From contig JBDKVA010000069.1 of NCBI GenBank assembly GCA_039679375.1, positions 1-61,234 of the forward strand: a stretch of DNA of 61,234 nt, given 5' to 3'. The first letter of the stretch is position 1, and the number at the start of each line of letters is the position of its first letter. The DNA is from JBDKVA01 sp039679375. Its GTDB lineage: Bacteria > Bacillota > Clostridia > Acetivibrionales > DTU013. Shown one piece after another: positions 42,434 through 50,543 of the stretch. The notes beneath the pieces were generated by a model. The model searched no databases. It was given only the letters and a program-made list of their open reading frames with translations, and was not told the DNA's origin. A program made the translations under genes and the position numbers.

Positions 42434-43101
42434 GCCTGACCATCCCCGTTGTCGTCATCCTCCCACGGCGGCAGCTCGTCGGTCTGTTCCGCATCTTCCG
42501 CGCCGTAAAGGTCGGTTTCGCCCTCGTAATCAAAATCGTCCTCGCTCTCGGCCCGCTGCTTCTTGGGACGGTAAATCTTAAAGTAGTATCCGGCCCCGCC
42601 GCCGATCACCACAACCGCCAGCACAAGCAGGAGCGTTCCCATGTTGTTGTTCTGCGCCGGCGTGGGAGCCTGTTCCATGGGAGCCTCCGTTTGCGGCGTA
42701 GGCGCTGCTTCGGAGGCCTTTTCCGGCTCTGGGGTGGGAAGGGCGCTCTGTGTATCGCCGGACTTTTCGGCAAGGGCCATCAAATCATCCTCGGTTACGG
42801 CGTTCAGGAAATATACATTTTCCTGCCCGCGCTGACGGTCAATGACAAGGTAAAACACGTTTTCATCCGGGGTCATAATCGTGAAAAACTCCTTACCGTC
42901 CTCGCCGGTGGCGTTATCAAGCACCGTGCCGGTTCCGGCAGGGGTAAAGGGGTTGGGCGCTTTCGTCGGCTCCGGGGATGCCGTGGGCGTTGGAGTGGGT
43001 TCCGGGATTTCCTCGCCGCCGCTGGCATAGGCCACGGTGGTAAAGCAGAGCATCAGGGCGAGAACGGCGCACAGCACCGCCAGCTTGCGAAACTTTTTCA
43101 T
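42430..43101 (-). CDS. CD1107 family mobile element protein (DUF4366)
   Basis: 223 residues. A signal peptide (KLAVLCAVLALMLCFTTVAY ASG) is followed by a Pro/Thr-rich linker, a conserved domain (FFTIMTPDENVFYLVIDRQR, VYFLNAVTEDDLM) and a second linker. A C-terminal membrane segment (LLLVLAVVVIGGGAGYYF) and an acidic cytoplasmic tail complete it. This layout is that of CD1107/DUF4366 proteins in C. difficile CTn elements; presumably part of the transfer channel. Overlaps DUF4315 by ATGA. Confidence 0.88.
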   Translation of the reverse strand: MKKFRKLAVLCAVLALMLCFTTVAYASGGEEIPEPTPTPTASPEPTKAPNPFTPAGTGTVLDNATGEDGKEFFTIMTPDENVFYLVIDRQRGQENVYFLNAVTEDDLMALAEKSGDTQSALPTPEPEKASEAAPTPQTEAPMEQAPTPAQNNNMGTLLLVLAVVVIGGGAGYYFKIYRPKKQRAESEDDFDYEGETDLYGAEDAEQTDELPPWEDDDNGDGQA

Positions 43102-43367
43102 TCTTCGTTTTCCTCCTTAATTGGTTTAATGGACTTCGGGCCAACTTGACCCGAAGTGAAAGGCGCTCCGCTTTGTTCACGGAGCGCCTTTAAGATGGCC
43201 GGGAGGTCGGTCAGCGGAATATTCATGCCGCGTACGGCCTCCACGATTTCGGCGTTTTCAAACTCGGTTTTCTGCTTTTCAAACTCCCGTAGCCGGGCCT
43301 GAAACTCGCTGATTTTTTCTTTGGTTTTCTCAATGTCCTTGTTGACGCGCTCGATTTTCGCGTTCAA
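43098..43367 (-). CDS. DUF4315 family protein with palindrome-encoded C-terminus
   Basis: 89 residues. The coiled-coil N-terminal half (IERVNKDIEKTKEKISEFQA) and the helix ending AEIVEAVRGMNIPLTDLP match DUF4315, found next to CD1107 and CD1108. After the domain, TSGQVGPKS is encoded by ICE palindrome copy 7, followed by IKPIKEENEE. The repeat lies within the frame just before the stop that overlaps CD1107. Confidence 0.85.
   Translation of the reverse strand: MNAKIERVNKDIEKTKEKISEFQARLREFEKQKTEFENAEIVEAVRGMNIPLTDLPAILKALREQSGAPFTSGQVGPKSIKPIKEENEE
43132..43158. repeat. ICE palindrome, copy 7
   Basis: GACTTCGGGCCAA, C, TTGACCCGAAGTG, in frame inside DUF4315 and 30 nt upstream of the CD1107 ATG. 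Confidence 0.9.
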
Positions 43368-43386
43368 AATAGCACCTCCGTTTCCG

Positions 43387-45195
43387 TTAGTTGTAGGTGA
43401 GCCGCCCGAAGGCGTAGAAATGCTGCGTCCAATACCGGGTATCCATCCGGGCGTACTGAACGCCGCCGCTTGCGCAATGAATCATCATATTGTCACCGAC
43501 GTAAATCCCGACGTGCGACACCGGGCCGGACGAATCGTAAGTGCCCGTAAAAAAGATGATGTCGCCGGGCCGGGCTGCGGAGGGCGCAATCGGCGTGGTT
43601 TGGTTGAAAATCCCCTGCGCGTTTGTCCGGCTCATGGGATATATGGAATGATCCAGTACCCAACAGACGAAGCCGGAACAGTCAAAGGACGTGGAGGGCT
43701 TGGAGCCGCCCCAAACATAGGGGTAGCCCAAATACTTCTCGGCCTCTGCGATCAGCGCCGCGAATTGTGGGTCTGCAAGAGCATCCGGCGGTATCTCGTA
43801 ATCGGTGTACTCGCCGGTGGGGTGGGCATAGATGTTTCCGGCGAACAGGTAAGGGCGGTTGCCCTGCGTCCGCTGGTAGACGGCGTACCGTTCCATTTGC
43901 TCCGTGTCGAGGTTTGCGACTATGACCGCGCCCAATGTGTTGTTTTTCAGGGTGACGTTCAAGATGTAGTAGTTGTAGGGAATCTGAACCTCATAGGTTT
44001 CGGAATAGGTCGTGGTTTCCCCGGTTTCAGGGTCGGCTTCCGTCCATGTGTCCGTGCGGGTTTCGGTGCGGTAGCGTACCTCCACGGTTTGCGTCGTAGT
44101 CAGGGTGTATTGCTGCCGGATAAGGGCCTGCAATTCTGCCTGTACCGTGGCGGGGGTGTAGGCGGCGTATTTCGTGGTCAGGTAGGAAGCCAGTTCATAC
44201 GGGTCATGCCCGATTTCATCCACGGTGTAGCGGTATTCGTGGTAGCCGGGATAGTCGCTTTCAATGCGCCCCATCCGCGCCCGCAAGTCCGCTTCCAGCC
44301 GTGAATAGTTGGCCTCCACGGTTTCAATGTCGCTGTCCGAGGATAGATAGGTCGTACTGCCAACCGCGCCAATCAACCCGTTTCCAACCGTGGTCATGGA
44401 GGAAATGCAGGATTGCAGGACAACAACCAAAAGGAAGGCCCCAAGCGCGATCAGCACGCCCACGGGATGCCGCTGGACAAATCCCCATACGGCGCGGGCG
44501 ATCTTCTCCGTCATGACCGCCGTTTTCTTCGCGCCCTTCTTCGCCGCCTCCCTCGCCTGTTTCTGATAGCGCCGTTTGATACGCTGTTTCTGAAAGAATC
44601 GGGAAAGCGCGTCTTTCTTTAGCTCCGGGTGTTCCTGTACCATCGTGCGGTACTGAAAATCCGCTTTAGCCTTAATGTCCCGGTTTTCCCACTTGCGGAC
44701 TTGCCGGGCCGGGCGGGTACGGATACGGCGCTTGATGAAGCGTGTCGTGCCGCCGATAACTTTTCCCCCGGCAAGCTCCGTTTTGTGGGCGGCCTCTACG
44801 CCCGCATTTTCGCGCTCTACCTCATGGATTTTGCCATGCACATACCGCGCCGCCTGAAAACGCACCGCCCGGCCAGCGGTTTTCACCGGGCCGGGCTTCT
44901 TGATGGGCTTTTGCTTTGATAATCTCTCACGGGCGGTGTCCAGCTTCGTGCCTGTCTTTTCGGCCCGGAGCTTGGATTTTTTCAGCTTATCAGCCTCCCG
45001 CGCCGCCTTGTTATCAGCGGGGCCAGTATTGGAAGAATCGCCGCCATCATCGGCGTAATTGCCGGATGGGGCTTCCTTTTCGTGCCACAGGCGGTCGGAG
45101 GGCCGGGCCTGTTCGCTGTGCTGGCGGTATTTGCGGTTTTTGGACTTCGGGCCAACTTGGCCCGAAGTGCCGGGCTCATTCGTTGGCCGCTTCAT
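43387..45195 (-). CDS. CD1108 family protein, NlpC/P60 cell-wall hydrolase
   Basis: Bifunctional-looking wall hydrolase and channel component. 602 residues. Residues 10-18 (TSGQVGPKS) are encoded by ICE palindrome copy 8. A long basic cytoplasmic region follows to about 225, then a membrane segment (VGVLIALGAFLLVVVLQSCI, about 243-262) and an extracellular domain. The C-terminal NlpC/P60 domain has Cys in TSFDCSGFVCW, His in GPVSHVGIYVGDN and a third polar residue in MMIHCASGG. It would open peptidoglycan for the mating channel. ATG 45195 has GGAGG 9 nt upstream and overlaps virB4 by 20 nt. Confidence 0.92.
   Translation of the reverse strand: MKRPTNEPGTSGQVGPKSKNRKYRQHSEQARPSDRLWHEKEAPSGNYADDGGDSSNTGPADNKAAREADKLKKSKLRAEKTGTKLDTARERLSKQKPIKKPGPVKTAGRAVRFQAARYVHGKIHEVERENAGVEAAHKTELAGGKVIGGTTRFIKRRIRTRPARQVRKWENRDIKAKADFQYRTMVQEHPELKKDALSRFFQKQRIKRRYQKQAREAAKKGAKKTAVMTEKIARAVWGFVQRHPVGVLIALGAFLLVVVLQSCISSMTTVGNGLIGAVGSTTYLSSDSDIETVEANYSRLEADLRARMGRIESDYPGYHEYRYTVDEIGHDPYELASYLTTKYAAYTPATVQAELQALIRQQYTLTTTQTVEVRYRTETRTDTWTEADPETGETTTYSETYEVQIPYNYYILNVTLKNNTLGAVIVANLDTEQMERYAVYQRTQGNRPYLFAGNIYAHPTGEYTDYEIPPDALADPQFAALIAEAEKYLGYPYVWGGSKPSTSFDCSGFVCWVLDHSIYPMSRTNAQGIFNQTTPIAPSAARPGDIIFFTGTYDSSGPVSHVGIYVGDNMMIHCASGGVQYARMDTRYWTQHFYAFGRLTYN
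45143..45169. repeat. ICE palindrome, copy 8
   Basis: GACTTCGGGCCAA, C, TTGGCCCGAAGTG, a nearly perfect dyad in the reading frame of the CD1108 protein, 26 nt inside its start codon. Confidence 0.9.
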
Positions 45196-47542
45196 TGGTT
45201 ATGTCCTCCGGGCGGGTGGTGAGGAGCCGATAAATTTCGGTATCCTGGGGGAAGCGGTCAATGAACGGGATAATGACGCTTCCATAGAACAGCAGCCCTT
45301 CACCGGAATTGGAGTGGGTCACATACGAAAGCTGATGCGGCGAGATACCGAGCTTTTGGGCCAATATCTGCCTGTCGCCGGGGGCCTGTGACAAGAGCGA
45401 AATAAAATCGCTGTTTTCCAAGATGTTTTCAATCTCGGAGCTTCCAAGCAGGAATTTTACGTTTTGGGTCAGGCCGCTCGGAATACAGTACATCTTCCGC
45501 AGCATCTTCCAGATGGTCACGAAATAGCTTGCGGTCAGCGGGTCTTTAAGAAGCGCGTGGAATTCGTCGAAGTAGCACCACGTCGCAATGCCGCGGCTGA
45601 AATTGGCGTTGACCGCCGAGGTCACAAGTTCATGGGTAATGTGCATGGCGATTTTGCGCAGGCCCTCGCCCATACCCTTCAGCACGAAGCACACCACGCG
45701 GCTGTTCAGGTTGACGTTGGTTTCATGGTTGAACAGGTTCAACGAGCCTGTACAGTAAAGCTCCAGCGCCGTTGCGATGCGCTTCGCTTCTGATTCCGGC
45801 TGCTCACAAAGAAGCTCGTACAGGTCTTGCAGCACGGGTTTTTTCCCCACATGCAAGCCAAGAGCAATGTCGCGGTAGACGAGGCGCACACATCGATCAA
45901 CGACCGTCCGCTCGATGGGCTGTAAGCCGTCCTTGCCGCCCAAGACCAGTTCGCACAGCGACAACAGGAAATCCGCTTTCAGCGAGAGTGGGCTTTCATC
46001 CCCCGACAGGCTCATTTGAATATCCATAGGGTTGATATGGTTTGGGCTGTCGGGCGCGATCTCTACGACCTGCCCGCCCAAGCGACGCACAAGGGGCGCG
46101 TATTCGCCCATCGGGTCAACGATGATAATGCGGTCTTTGGTGGTAAGGAACACGTTGACAAGCTCCCGTTTCGCCGCGAAGGACTTGCCGCTGCCCGGTA
46201 CGCCGAGGAACAGGCCATTGGGGTTTTTGAGCTTTTTCCGGTCTGCCATGATGACGTTGTGGGAAAGCGCGTTTTGTCCGTAGTAAAGGGATTCCCCCTC
46301 CATGCGAAGCTCGCGCGTCAGGAAAGGGACGAAAATCGCGGTGCTGCTGGTGGTCATGCCGCGCTGTATCTCGATGGCGTTGTTGCCGAGGATCAGGCTC
46401 GACATATACCCCTGTTCCTGCTGAAAGTCCAGCCGTTTGAGCGCGCAGTTGTATTTCTGCACGATGCCCGACACCGTAAAGATGTCGTTTTCCACCTGCT
46501 GGCGGGCCGGGGCCGTGTTCAGGATAAGGAAGGTGAGCAGGAACATTCTTTCATTCCGGCTCTGCAAATCCGACAAAAGCGCCGCCGCGTCCTTGCTGAA
46601 CGTGATTAAATCCGGCGGCAGAATGTCTATGTCGTAGCCGGAGCGCACCGCCTTTTTCTGTTCGTCCACCTTCATGCGGTCAATGTCGGTCAGCTTCGCC
46701 TTGACGGTTTTAATGGCCTTGCTTTGGTCTACCGTCTGAACATGCAGGGTAATGGTCATTTCCGCGTCCACTTCCAGAAGCTCCGCAAGGAGCTTGTCGG
46801 AAAGCTCGGAGGCCATAATCTGCATATACGAAGCCGCGCCCCATGTCGTTCCCACACGGAAAGCGCGGCTTTGCCTAAAGTCAAAGGACGTGGGAGCTAT
46901 GAAGTCCTTTGTCCCCATGCCCGTTTTCGGTATCATGTCCCATGTGAACACGAACGGTTCGCGGCTGTTCGGGTGTAGCTGCCCATGCAGCACTTCCATT
47001 CGCTGCCGCCCGGTGAGGGGCCGGGACTGTACGCCGAGCTTTTTGAAGTTGCCCATGATGTCGGCCTCCACGCGCTCCAAGCGGGGGCGGGCTATTGAAA
47101 TCCCGTCCGCGCCTATGCCGAAGGTAATATACTTGGAGCGCATGATGCCGTTGTTGCTCCGGGCAATCTGCCCGGTCAGCATTTCCACATATTCGGCCCG
47201 GATGCTGTCGTATTCGTCGCTCTGCGGCGGGATGTTCACGGCGTATCGGTTTTCAGGCCGGGAGCGGTGATTGATGAAGGAAAGCTGAAACGGCAATGCG
47301 CTGTCAAAATAATTGAGGAACGCGCAGTAGCCGTCAAAAATGGTGGCCTGATCTTCCGACGAGGCCACCGCGTAATTTATATCTTCATATTCAATGGTTT
47401 TTGTGTAGAAGCCCTCCCGCACTTTGCAGATACCGTCAGGTAACATCTGCACATAGGGGATGGTCTGCTGCGCTGACTGCGGCCCGCGCTTTTTCTTACC
47501 GCTTTTTATGGGCGCGGGATTTTGCTTTGTTGCTTGCTTCAA
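45176..47542 (-). CDS. VirB4/TraE-like conjugation ATPase
   Basis: Energises assembly of the type IV secretion channel. 788 residues; Walker A is GVPGSGKSFAAKRE near residue 450, and the Walker B region is GIATWCYFDEFHALLKDP near 690, followed by RKMYCIPSGLTQNV. The N-terminal VirB4 domain spans about 30-300. I start at TTG 47542 because AGGAGG lies 9 nt upstream and the frame before it is only a shadow of PrgI. It overlaps prgI by 47 nt. Matches the CD1110-type ATPase of CTn4-like elements. Confidence 0.93.
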   Translation of the reverse strand: MKQATKQNPAPIKSGKKKRGPQSAQQTIPYVQMLPDGICKVREGFYTKTIEYEDINYAVASSEDQATIFDGYCAFLNYFDSALPFQLSFINHRSRPENRYAVNIPPQSDEYDSIRAEYVEMLTGQIARSNNGIMRSKYITFGIGADGISIARPRLERVEADIMGNFKKLGVQSRPLTGRQRMEVLHGQLHPNSREPFVFTWDMIPKTGMGTKDFIAPTSFDFRQSRAFRVGTTWGAASYMQIMASELSDKLLAELLEVDAEMTITLHVQTVDQSKAIKTVKAKLTDIDRMKVDEQKKAVRSGYDIDILPPDLITFSKDAAALLSDLQSRNERMFLLTFLILNTAPARQQVENDIFTVSGIVQKYNCALKRLDFQQEQGYMSSLILGNNAIEIQRGMTTSSTAIFVPFLTRELRMEGESLYYGQNALSHNVIMADRKKLKNPNGLFLGVPGSGKSFAAKRELVNVFLTTKDRIIIVDPMGEYAPLVRRLGGQVVEIAPDSPNHINPMDIQMSLSGDESPLSLKADFLLSLCELVLGGKDGLQPIERTVVDRCVRLVYRDIALGLHVGKKPVLQDLYELLCEQPESEAKRIATALELYCTGSLNLFNHETNVNLNSRVVCFVLKGMGEGLRKIAMHITHELVTSAVNANFSRGIATWCYFDEFHALLKDPLTASYFVTIWKMLRKMYCIPSGLTQNVKFLLGSSEIENILENSDFISLLSQAPGDRQILAQKLGISPHQLSYVTHSNSGEGLLFYGSVIIPFIDRFPQDTEIYRLLTTRPEDITNEAANE

Positions 47543-47885
47543 GTGGCTGTACCTCCTTTCGGGAATTGCTGAAATAGCCGTAAAAGTTGTCCGTCCTGTA
47601 CGGCCTCGTCCGGGGCCATAGGAACGTGGCGCGGACGATATTCCGCAGCACTTTTTCAAAGGGAAGCCCGTCGCGCTCGTACATGGCAAGCAGGAAGCAC
47701 GGGAGCATCAGGCCGATCATCAGGAGCATGGCTCCCGTGTTACCGATAGCGGAACGGGCCAAAAGATAGGTTGGAATCCCTACCGCCGCCGCAATGCCGA
47801 AGCAAATAAGCTGGCGTTTCGTCAAGTTGAACGCAACTTTGGTTTTGATTTTCGATAGGTCGTTGGGTACGTTTACATACGCCAT
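47496..47885 (-). CDS. PrgI family protein (VirB3-like)
   Basis: 129 residues with two adjacent membrane segments (LICFGIAAAVGIPTYLLARS; GAMLLMIGLMLPCFLLAMYE), conserved N-terminal VPNDLSKIKTKVAFNLTKRQ and C-terminal region after DGLPFEKVLRN. The family is the VirB3-like partner of VirB4 in Gram-positive T4SS. AGGAGG-like site before the ATG. Confidence 0.9.
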   Translation of the reverse strand: MAYVNVPNDLSKIKTKVAFNLTKRQLICFGIAAAVGIPTYLLARSAIGNTGAMLLMIGLMLPCFLLAMYERDGLPFEKVLRNIVRATFLWPRTRPYRTDNFYGYFSNSRKEVQPLEASNKAKSRAHKKR

Positions 47886-47915
47886 AGGGCTGAAAGCCTC
47901 CTTTCGGGTGAAATG

Positions 47916-47942
47916 GACTTCGGGCCAAGTTGGCCCGAAGTG
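47916..47942. repeat. ICE palindrome, copy 9
   Basis: GACTTCGGGCCAA, G, TTGGCCCGAAGTG, between the DUF7007-like stop (47945) and prgI. Confidence 0.9.
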
Positions 47943-47944
47943 GG

Positions 47945-48562
47945 TCAGCGTTCGGCGCTGTGCACCGTGGCGGTCTGCCGGGCCGGGACTTTTTCAAGCC
48001 CGGCCTGCCGCGCCCGCCAATAGTCCGGGTTGTATTCCCGGATGGACTTGTTGATGTTTTCTTCAAATTTGGCCGTGTCCTTTATGCGGTCGGGGATTTT
48101 CCACAGCTTTTTGTCCAAAAGCTCCCGCAGCACGACGTTTTCCTGACAATCTTCCTCATAACAGAGGAAATCGCCCTGCCGGAAACCGCACTTGCGAGCG
48201 GCGGGTGACAGCAGGGCGGCCATATCCCGCGCCACCATCGTACCGCCGTGGCTGGCCGTGCTGACTATAAACACGCCGGGGCAGAGCATATCGCAGGTTT
48301 GCACATCTCCCCACGGGGAAGTCTTGGGGGCTGTGAATATCCCTGCGGAGCGGCTTTCTTTTTCCTGTATCGCCGCCACCTTCTCTAAAATCGCCCGCAG
48401 CTCCGTTGAAAAATATGCGTACTCTTTCAGGACGCGGGCCGCGCTGCCGCCGCAGGCTTTCAGCAGCATTTCATAAGCGCCGCTGTCCGCCGTGGTGCAG
48501 CGGCCCATCAGCTTGCCGCCATAGTAGCAGGCCGCGTCATATCCTGTACGCCTTAGCGCCAT
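47945..48562 (-). CDS. DUF7007-like protein of the element
   Basis: 205 residues. The recognisable core is GVFIVSTASHGGTMVARDMA, CGFRQGDFLCYEEDCQENVV and KLWKIPDRIKDTAKFEENIN, which I associate with DUF7007-type proteins of Tn1549-group elements. ATG 48562 follows GGAGG by about 10 nt; the open frame extends upstream but lacks a good start. Function unknown; possible His/Cys chemistry in STASHGG and CYEEDC is speculation. Confidence 0.7.
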   Translation of the reverse strand: MALRRTGYDAACYYGGKLMGRCTTADSGAYEMLLKACGGSAARVLKEYAYFSTELRAILEKVAAIQEKESRSAGIFTAPKTSPWGDVQTCDMLCPGVFIVSTASHGGTMVARDMAALLSPAARKCGFRQGDFLCYEEDCQENVVLRELLDKKLWKIPDRIKDTAKFEENINKSIREYNPDYWRARQAGLEKVPARQTATVHSAER

Positions 48563-48580
48563 GATGTTGTCGCCTCCTTC

Positions 48581-48607
48581 CACATCGGGCCAGGTTGGCT
48601 CGATGTT
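48581..48607. repeat. ICE palindrome, copy 10 (ACATC class)
   Basis: CACATCGGGCCAG, G, TTGGCTCGATGTT. The outer arm bases are A/T swapped compared with the main class, keeping symmetry. It overlaps the stop codon of the SpoVG-like gene. Confidence 0.85.
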
Positions 48608-49076
48608 ACCGTTCCGCGTTTTTCGCCTTGCCGCCCTTTTCGGGCGCGGGCCGGACGGTGTTGTCCTTTGCCGCCTGTTTTGCGCCCTCGGCAAGCTGTT
48701 TCGGGATAGACTGTTTTTCCGTGGCGGGTATGGTGGCGGCGCGGGCCTGCAATTTCTCAACCTCCGCGTGATACGCCGCCGCCACAGCCTCGGTCAGTTC
48801 CGCGCGAAACTCTTTTGTGATAGGCCGGGCCGTATCCCGGTAGCCGGTCTTGCTGCCCTTGTCGGGCTTGCTCGGCATCCCCACAAACAGGCCCTTGTCG
48901 CTTTGTAAAACTTTGAAATCGTCGATTACAAAGCTGTCGTTGATTTTCAGGCTGGCAAAGCCCACAAGGTTGCCTTTCGGCTCGATGGGCCGGACGGAAA
49001 CATCCAGCTTCATCGGCAAAGTGGGCGCGGCCTCCTGTTCCGGGGCCTGCCCGTTGGGCGTTGTTTCTTTGCTCAT
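48606..49076 (-). CDS. SpoVG family protein of the element
   Basis: 156 residues. The SpoVG core is LDVSVRPIEPKGNLVGFASL, KINDSFVIDDFKVLQSDKGL and FVGMPSKPDKGSKTGYRDTA, a small nucleic-acid-binding fold. The C-terminal tail (PKQLAEGAKQAAKDNTVRPA) is shared with the open frame at 41021. The start ATG 49076 has AGGAG about 11 nt upstream. Such proteins are carried by many CTn elements and may be regulators. Confidence 0.85.
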   Translation of the reverse strand: MSKETTPNGQAPEQEAAPTLPMKLDVSVRPIEPKGNLVGFASLKINDSFVIDDFKVLQSDKGLFVGMPSKPDKGSKTGYRDTARPITKEFRAELTEAVAAAYHAEVEKLQARAATIPATEKQSIPKQLAEGAKQAAKDNTVRPAPEKGGKAKNAER

Positions 49077-49096
49077 AATTGAAACTACTCCTTTCT

Positions 49097-49123
49097 CACT
49101 TCGGGCCATGTTGACCTGAAGTC
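49097..49123. repeat. ICE palindrome, copy 11
   Basis: CACTTCGGGCCAT, G, TTGACCTGAAGTC, the most degenerate copy, directly after the VirB6 stop (49125). Confidence 0.8.
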
Positions 49124-49124
49124 C

Positions 49125-49991
49125 TTAATGCGCCCCGAAGATGCTTTTTGCCAAACTGCCGGTTTTGAACAGAGTGAAACATAAAAGCACCGTGTACCCA
49201 ATCGTTGACCATATCGCGCCGATGGGGTCGCCGCCTATGGCGATACTCTGGACAAGCACGGCGTAAATCGCCACGCACACCAGAATGAGAAGTCCCTGAA
49301 AGCCCACGGCCAGCAGGGATTTGAAATAGTTGTGGCCCATGCTGCCAAGCTCCCGGTTTACTACCGTGGCAAAGGGAATCGGGGCTAAACTGGTGAGTAA
49401 ATAGATTTCCACCATTCTTCCATACACAATGACGAAAATCACAATGTTCAACGCAGTCATGGTAAAGCCGATGATAAGGGTTTGGAGCCAGAGTCCAAGC
49501 AGAGGGCCTATGTCCATTGCCGTCAACTGGGTTTCCAGCGTAGCCAGCATATCGGGAGTGACCGCCGTACTGCCGCCGATCAGGCCCCCGGCGCTGTTCA
49601 CCACGCTTTGCGCCACGTCGAACACCGCCATCACGATATTGAATGTATTGGACAGGATCATCACGGCTACAAAGGTTTTGAAAACCCACTTAAAAAACAT
49701 CCATGTGTCGATGTCGTGCAGGTTATTGCGGTCAATTATCATTTGGATAAGCTCATAGCACATGACAAAGGTAAGAACCAGCCCGGCGATTGGTAAAACA
49801 ACCGTTTCGGAAAGCTGCCGTATGAGGGAGAACACCCCGACGTTCCATGCCGCCGGGGATGTTCCCACCTGCGTTGCAATCTCTCCGACCTGATTGTTTA
49901 CGTTGTCGAAAAGCCCGCCCAAGTTGCCCATGATACCGTCAACAAGCACGCCTTTCAGCCATTCGGTAATCCAGTCGGTGAGAAAATCCAT
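49125..49991 (-). CDS. VirB6/TrbL-like conjugal transfer protein (CD1112 family)
   Basis: 288 residues with about six membrane segments, including VVLPIAGLVLTFVMCYELIQ, WVFKTFVAVMILSNTFNIVM, FTMTALNIVIFVIVYGRMVE and VGFQGLLILVCVAIYAVLVQ. The conserved region PTPIPFATV-type (LAPIPFATVVNRELGSMGHN) follows. It is the polytopic channel subunit of the T4SS. It lies 11 nt after maff2 in the backbone operon. Confidence 0.9.
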   Translation of the reverse strand: MDFLTDWITEWLKGVLVDGIMGNLGGLFDNVNNQVGEIATQVGTSPAAWNVGVFSLIRQLSETVVLPIAGLVLTFVMCYELIQMIIDRNNLHDIDTWMFFKWVFKTFVAVMILSNTFNIVMAVFDVAQSVVNSAGGLIGGSTAVTPDMLATLETQLTAMDIGPLLGLWLQTLIIGFTMTALNIVIFVIVYGRMVEIYLLTSLAPIPFATVVNRELGSMGHNYFKSLLAVGFQGLLILVCVAIYAVLVQSIAIGGDPIGAIWSTIGYTVLLCFTLFKTGSLAKSIFGAH

Positions 49992-50002
49992 AACGCTTTA
50001 CC

Positions 50003-50215
50003 TTAAAACAGGCCGGACAGCAGGGGAATAAGCGTCGTTCCCAAGAGGATAACACCGCCGCCCGCCATGAGCTGTTTGATGCCCTGGGACTTGGCCGCGG
50101 GGTTATCTGACCCATACCCTTCCAAAAGATTGATTACGCCCCATACCGCAAGGCCCGCGCCGAGCGCGATAACAAGGGTTTGAAGGGTATCGACAGCGGA
50201 AGAAAAGAATTCCAT
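50003..50215 (-). CDS. Maff2 family small membrane protein (VirB2-like position)
   Basis: 70 residues with two hydrophobic segments (LQTLVIALGAGLAVWGVINL and LMAGGGVILLGTTLIPLLSG) joined by a polar loop EGYGSDNPAAKSQGIKQ. The family lies upstream of virB6 in CTn elements and has the size and topology of VirB2 pilins. ATG 50215 follows GGAGG by 8 nt. Confidence 0.9.
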   Translation of the reverse strand: MEFFSSAVDTLQTLVIALGAGLAVWGVINLLEGYGSDNPAAKSQGIKQLMAGGGVILLGTTLIPLLSGLF

Positions 50216-50280
50216 AGAATGTACCTCCATTTTCATTTTTATTTTCGGGTATAAAAAAGCCGCCATTTCTGGCGGTGGAA

Positions 50281-50307
50281 CACTTCGGGCCAACTTGGCC
50301 CGAAGTC
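50281..50307. repeat. ICE palindrome, copy 12
   Basis: CACTTCGGGCCAA, C, TTGGCCCGAAGTC, 65 nt upstream of maff2 and next to the left edge of the ABC-3C module. Confidence 0.9.
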
Positions 50308-50363
50308 AGGGGCTTTTTCTGCTTCGGGAGGTGCACGAATCACAAGAAAAATCTCCTTTCTCG

Positions 50364-50392
50364 TTGCTTGGTGGGGATTTTTGGTATAAAAT
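50364..50392 (+). promoter_or_regulatory. Possible ABC-3C operon promoter
   Basis: TTGCTT (50364-50369), 17 nt, TAAAAT (50387-50392), 150 nt before the first gene of the module. Confidence 0.4.
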
Positions 50393-50543
50393 AATAAAAA
50401 CAACTACTTATTAATCAACAAGCAGTTATTTGTTATATGAAGCGACATATCAAAATGAGTCTCAGTTTAGCAATACCATGCAATTCAATAGGACGGCGGT
50501 GTAACGGTTCACAGATTGCAAAAGAGGAAATGGAGGAGTGCAT

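Larger units (their letters stand above)
50216..50543. other. Divergent region between maff2 and the ABC-3C module
   Basis: 328 nt with the maff2 leader, ICE palindrome copy 12, a plus-strand promoter candidate (50364-50392) and an AT-rich leader for the ABC-3C operon. The base composition shifts to AT-rich from about 50340, marking the likely edge of the insertion. Confidence 0.55.
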
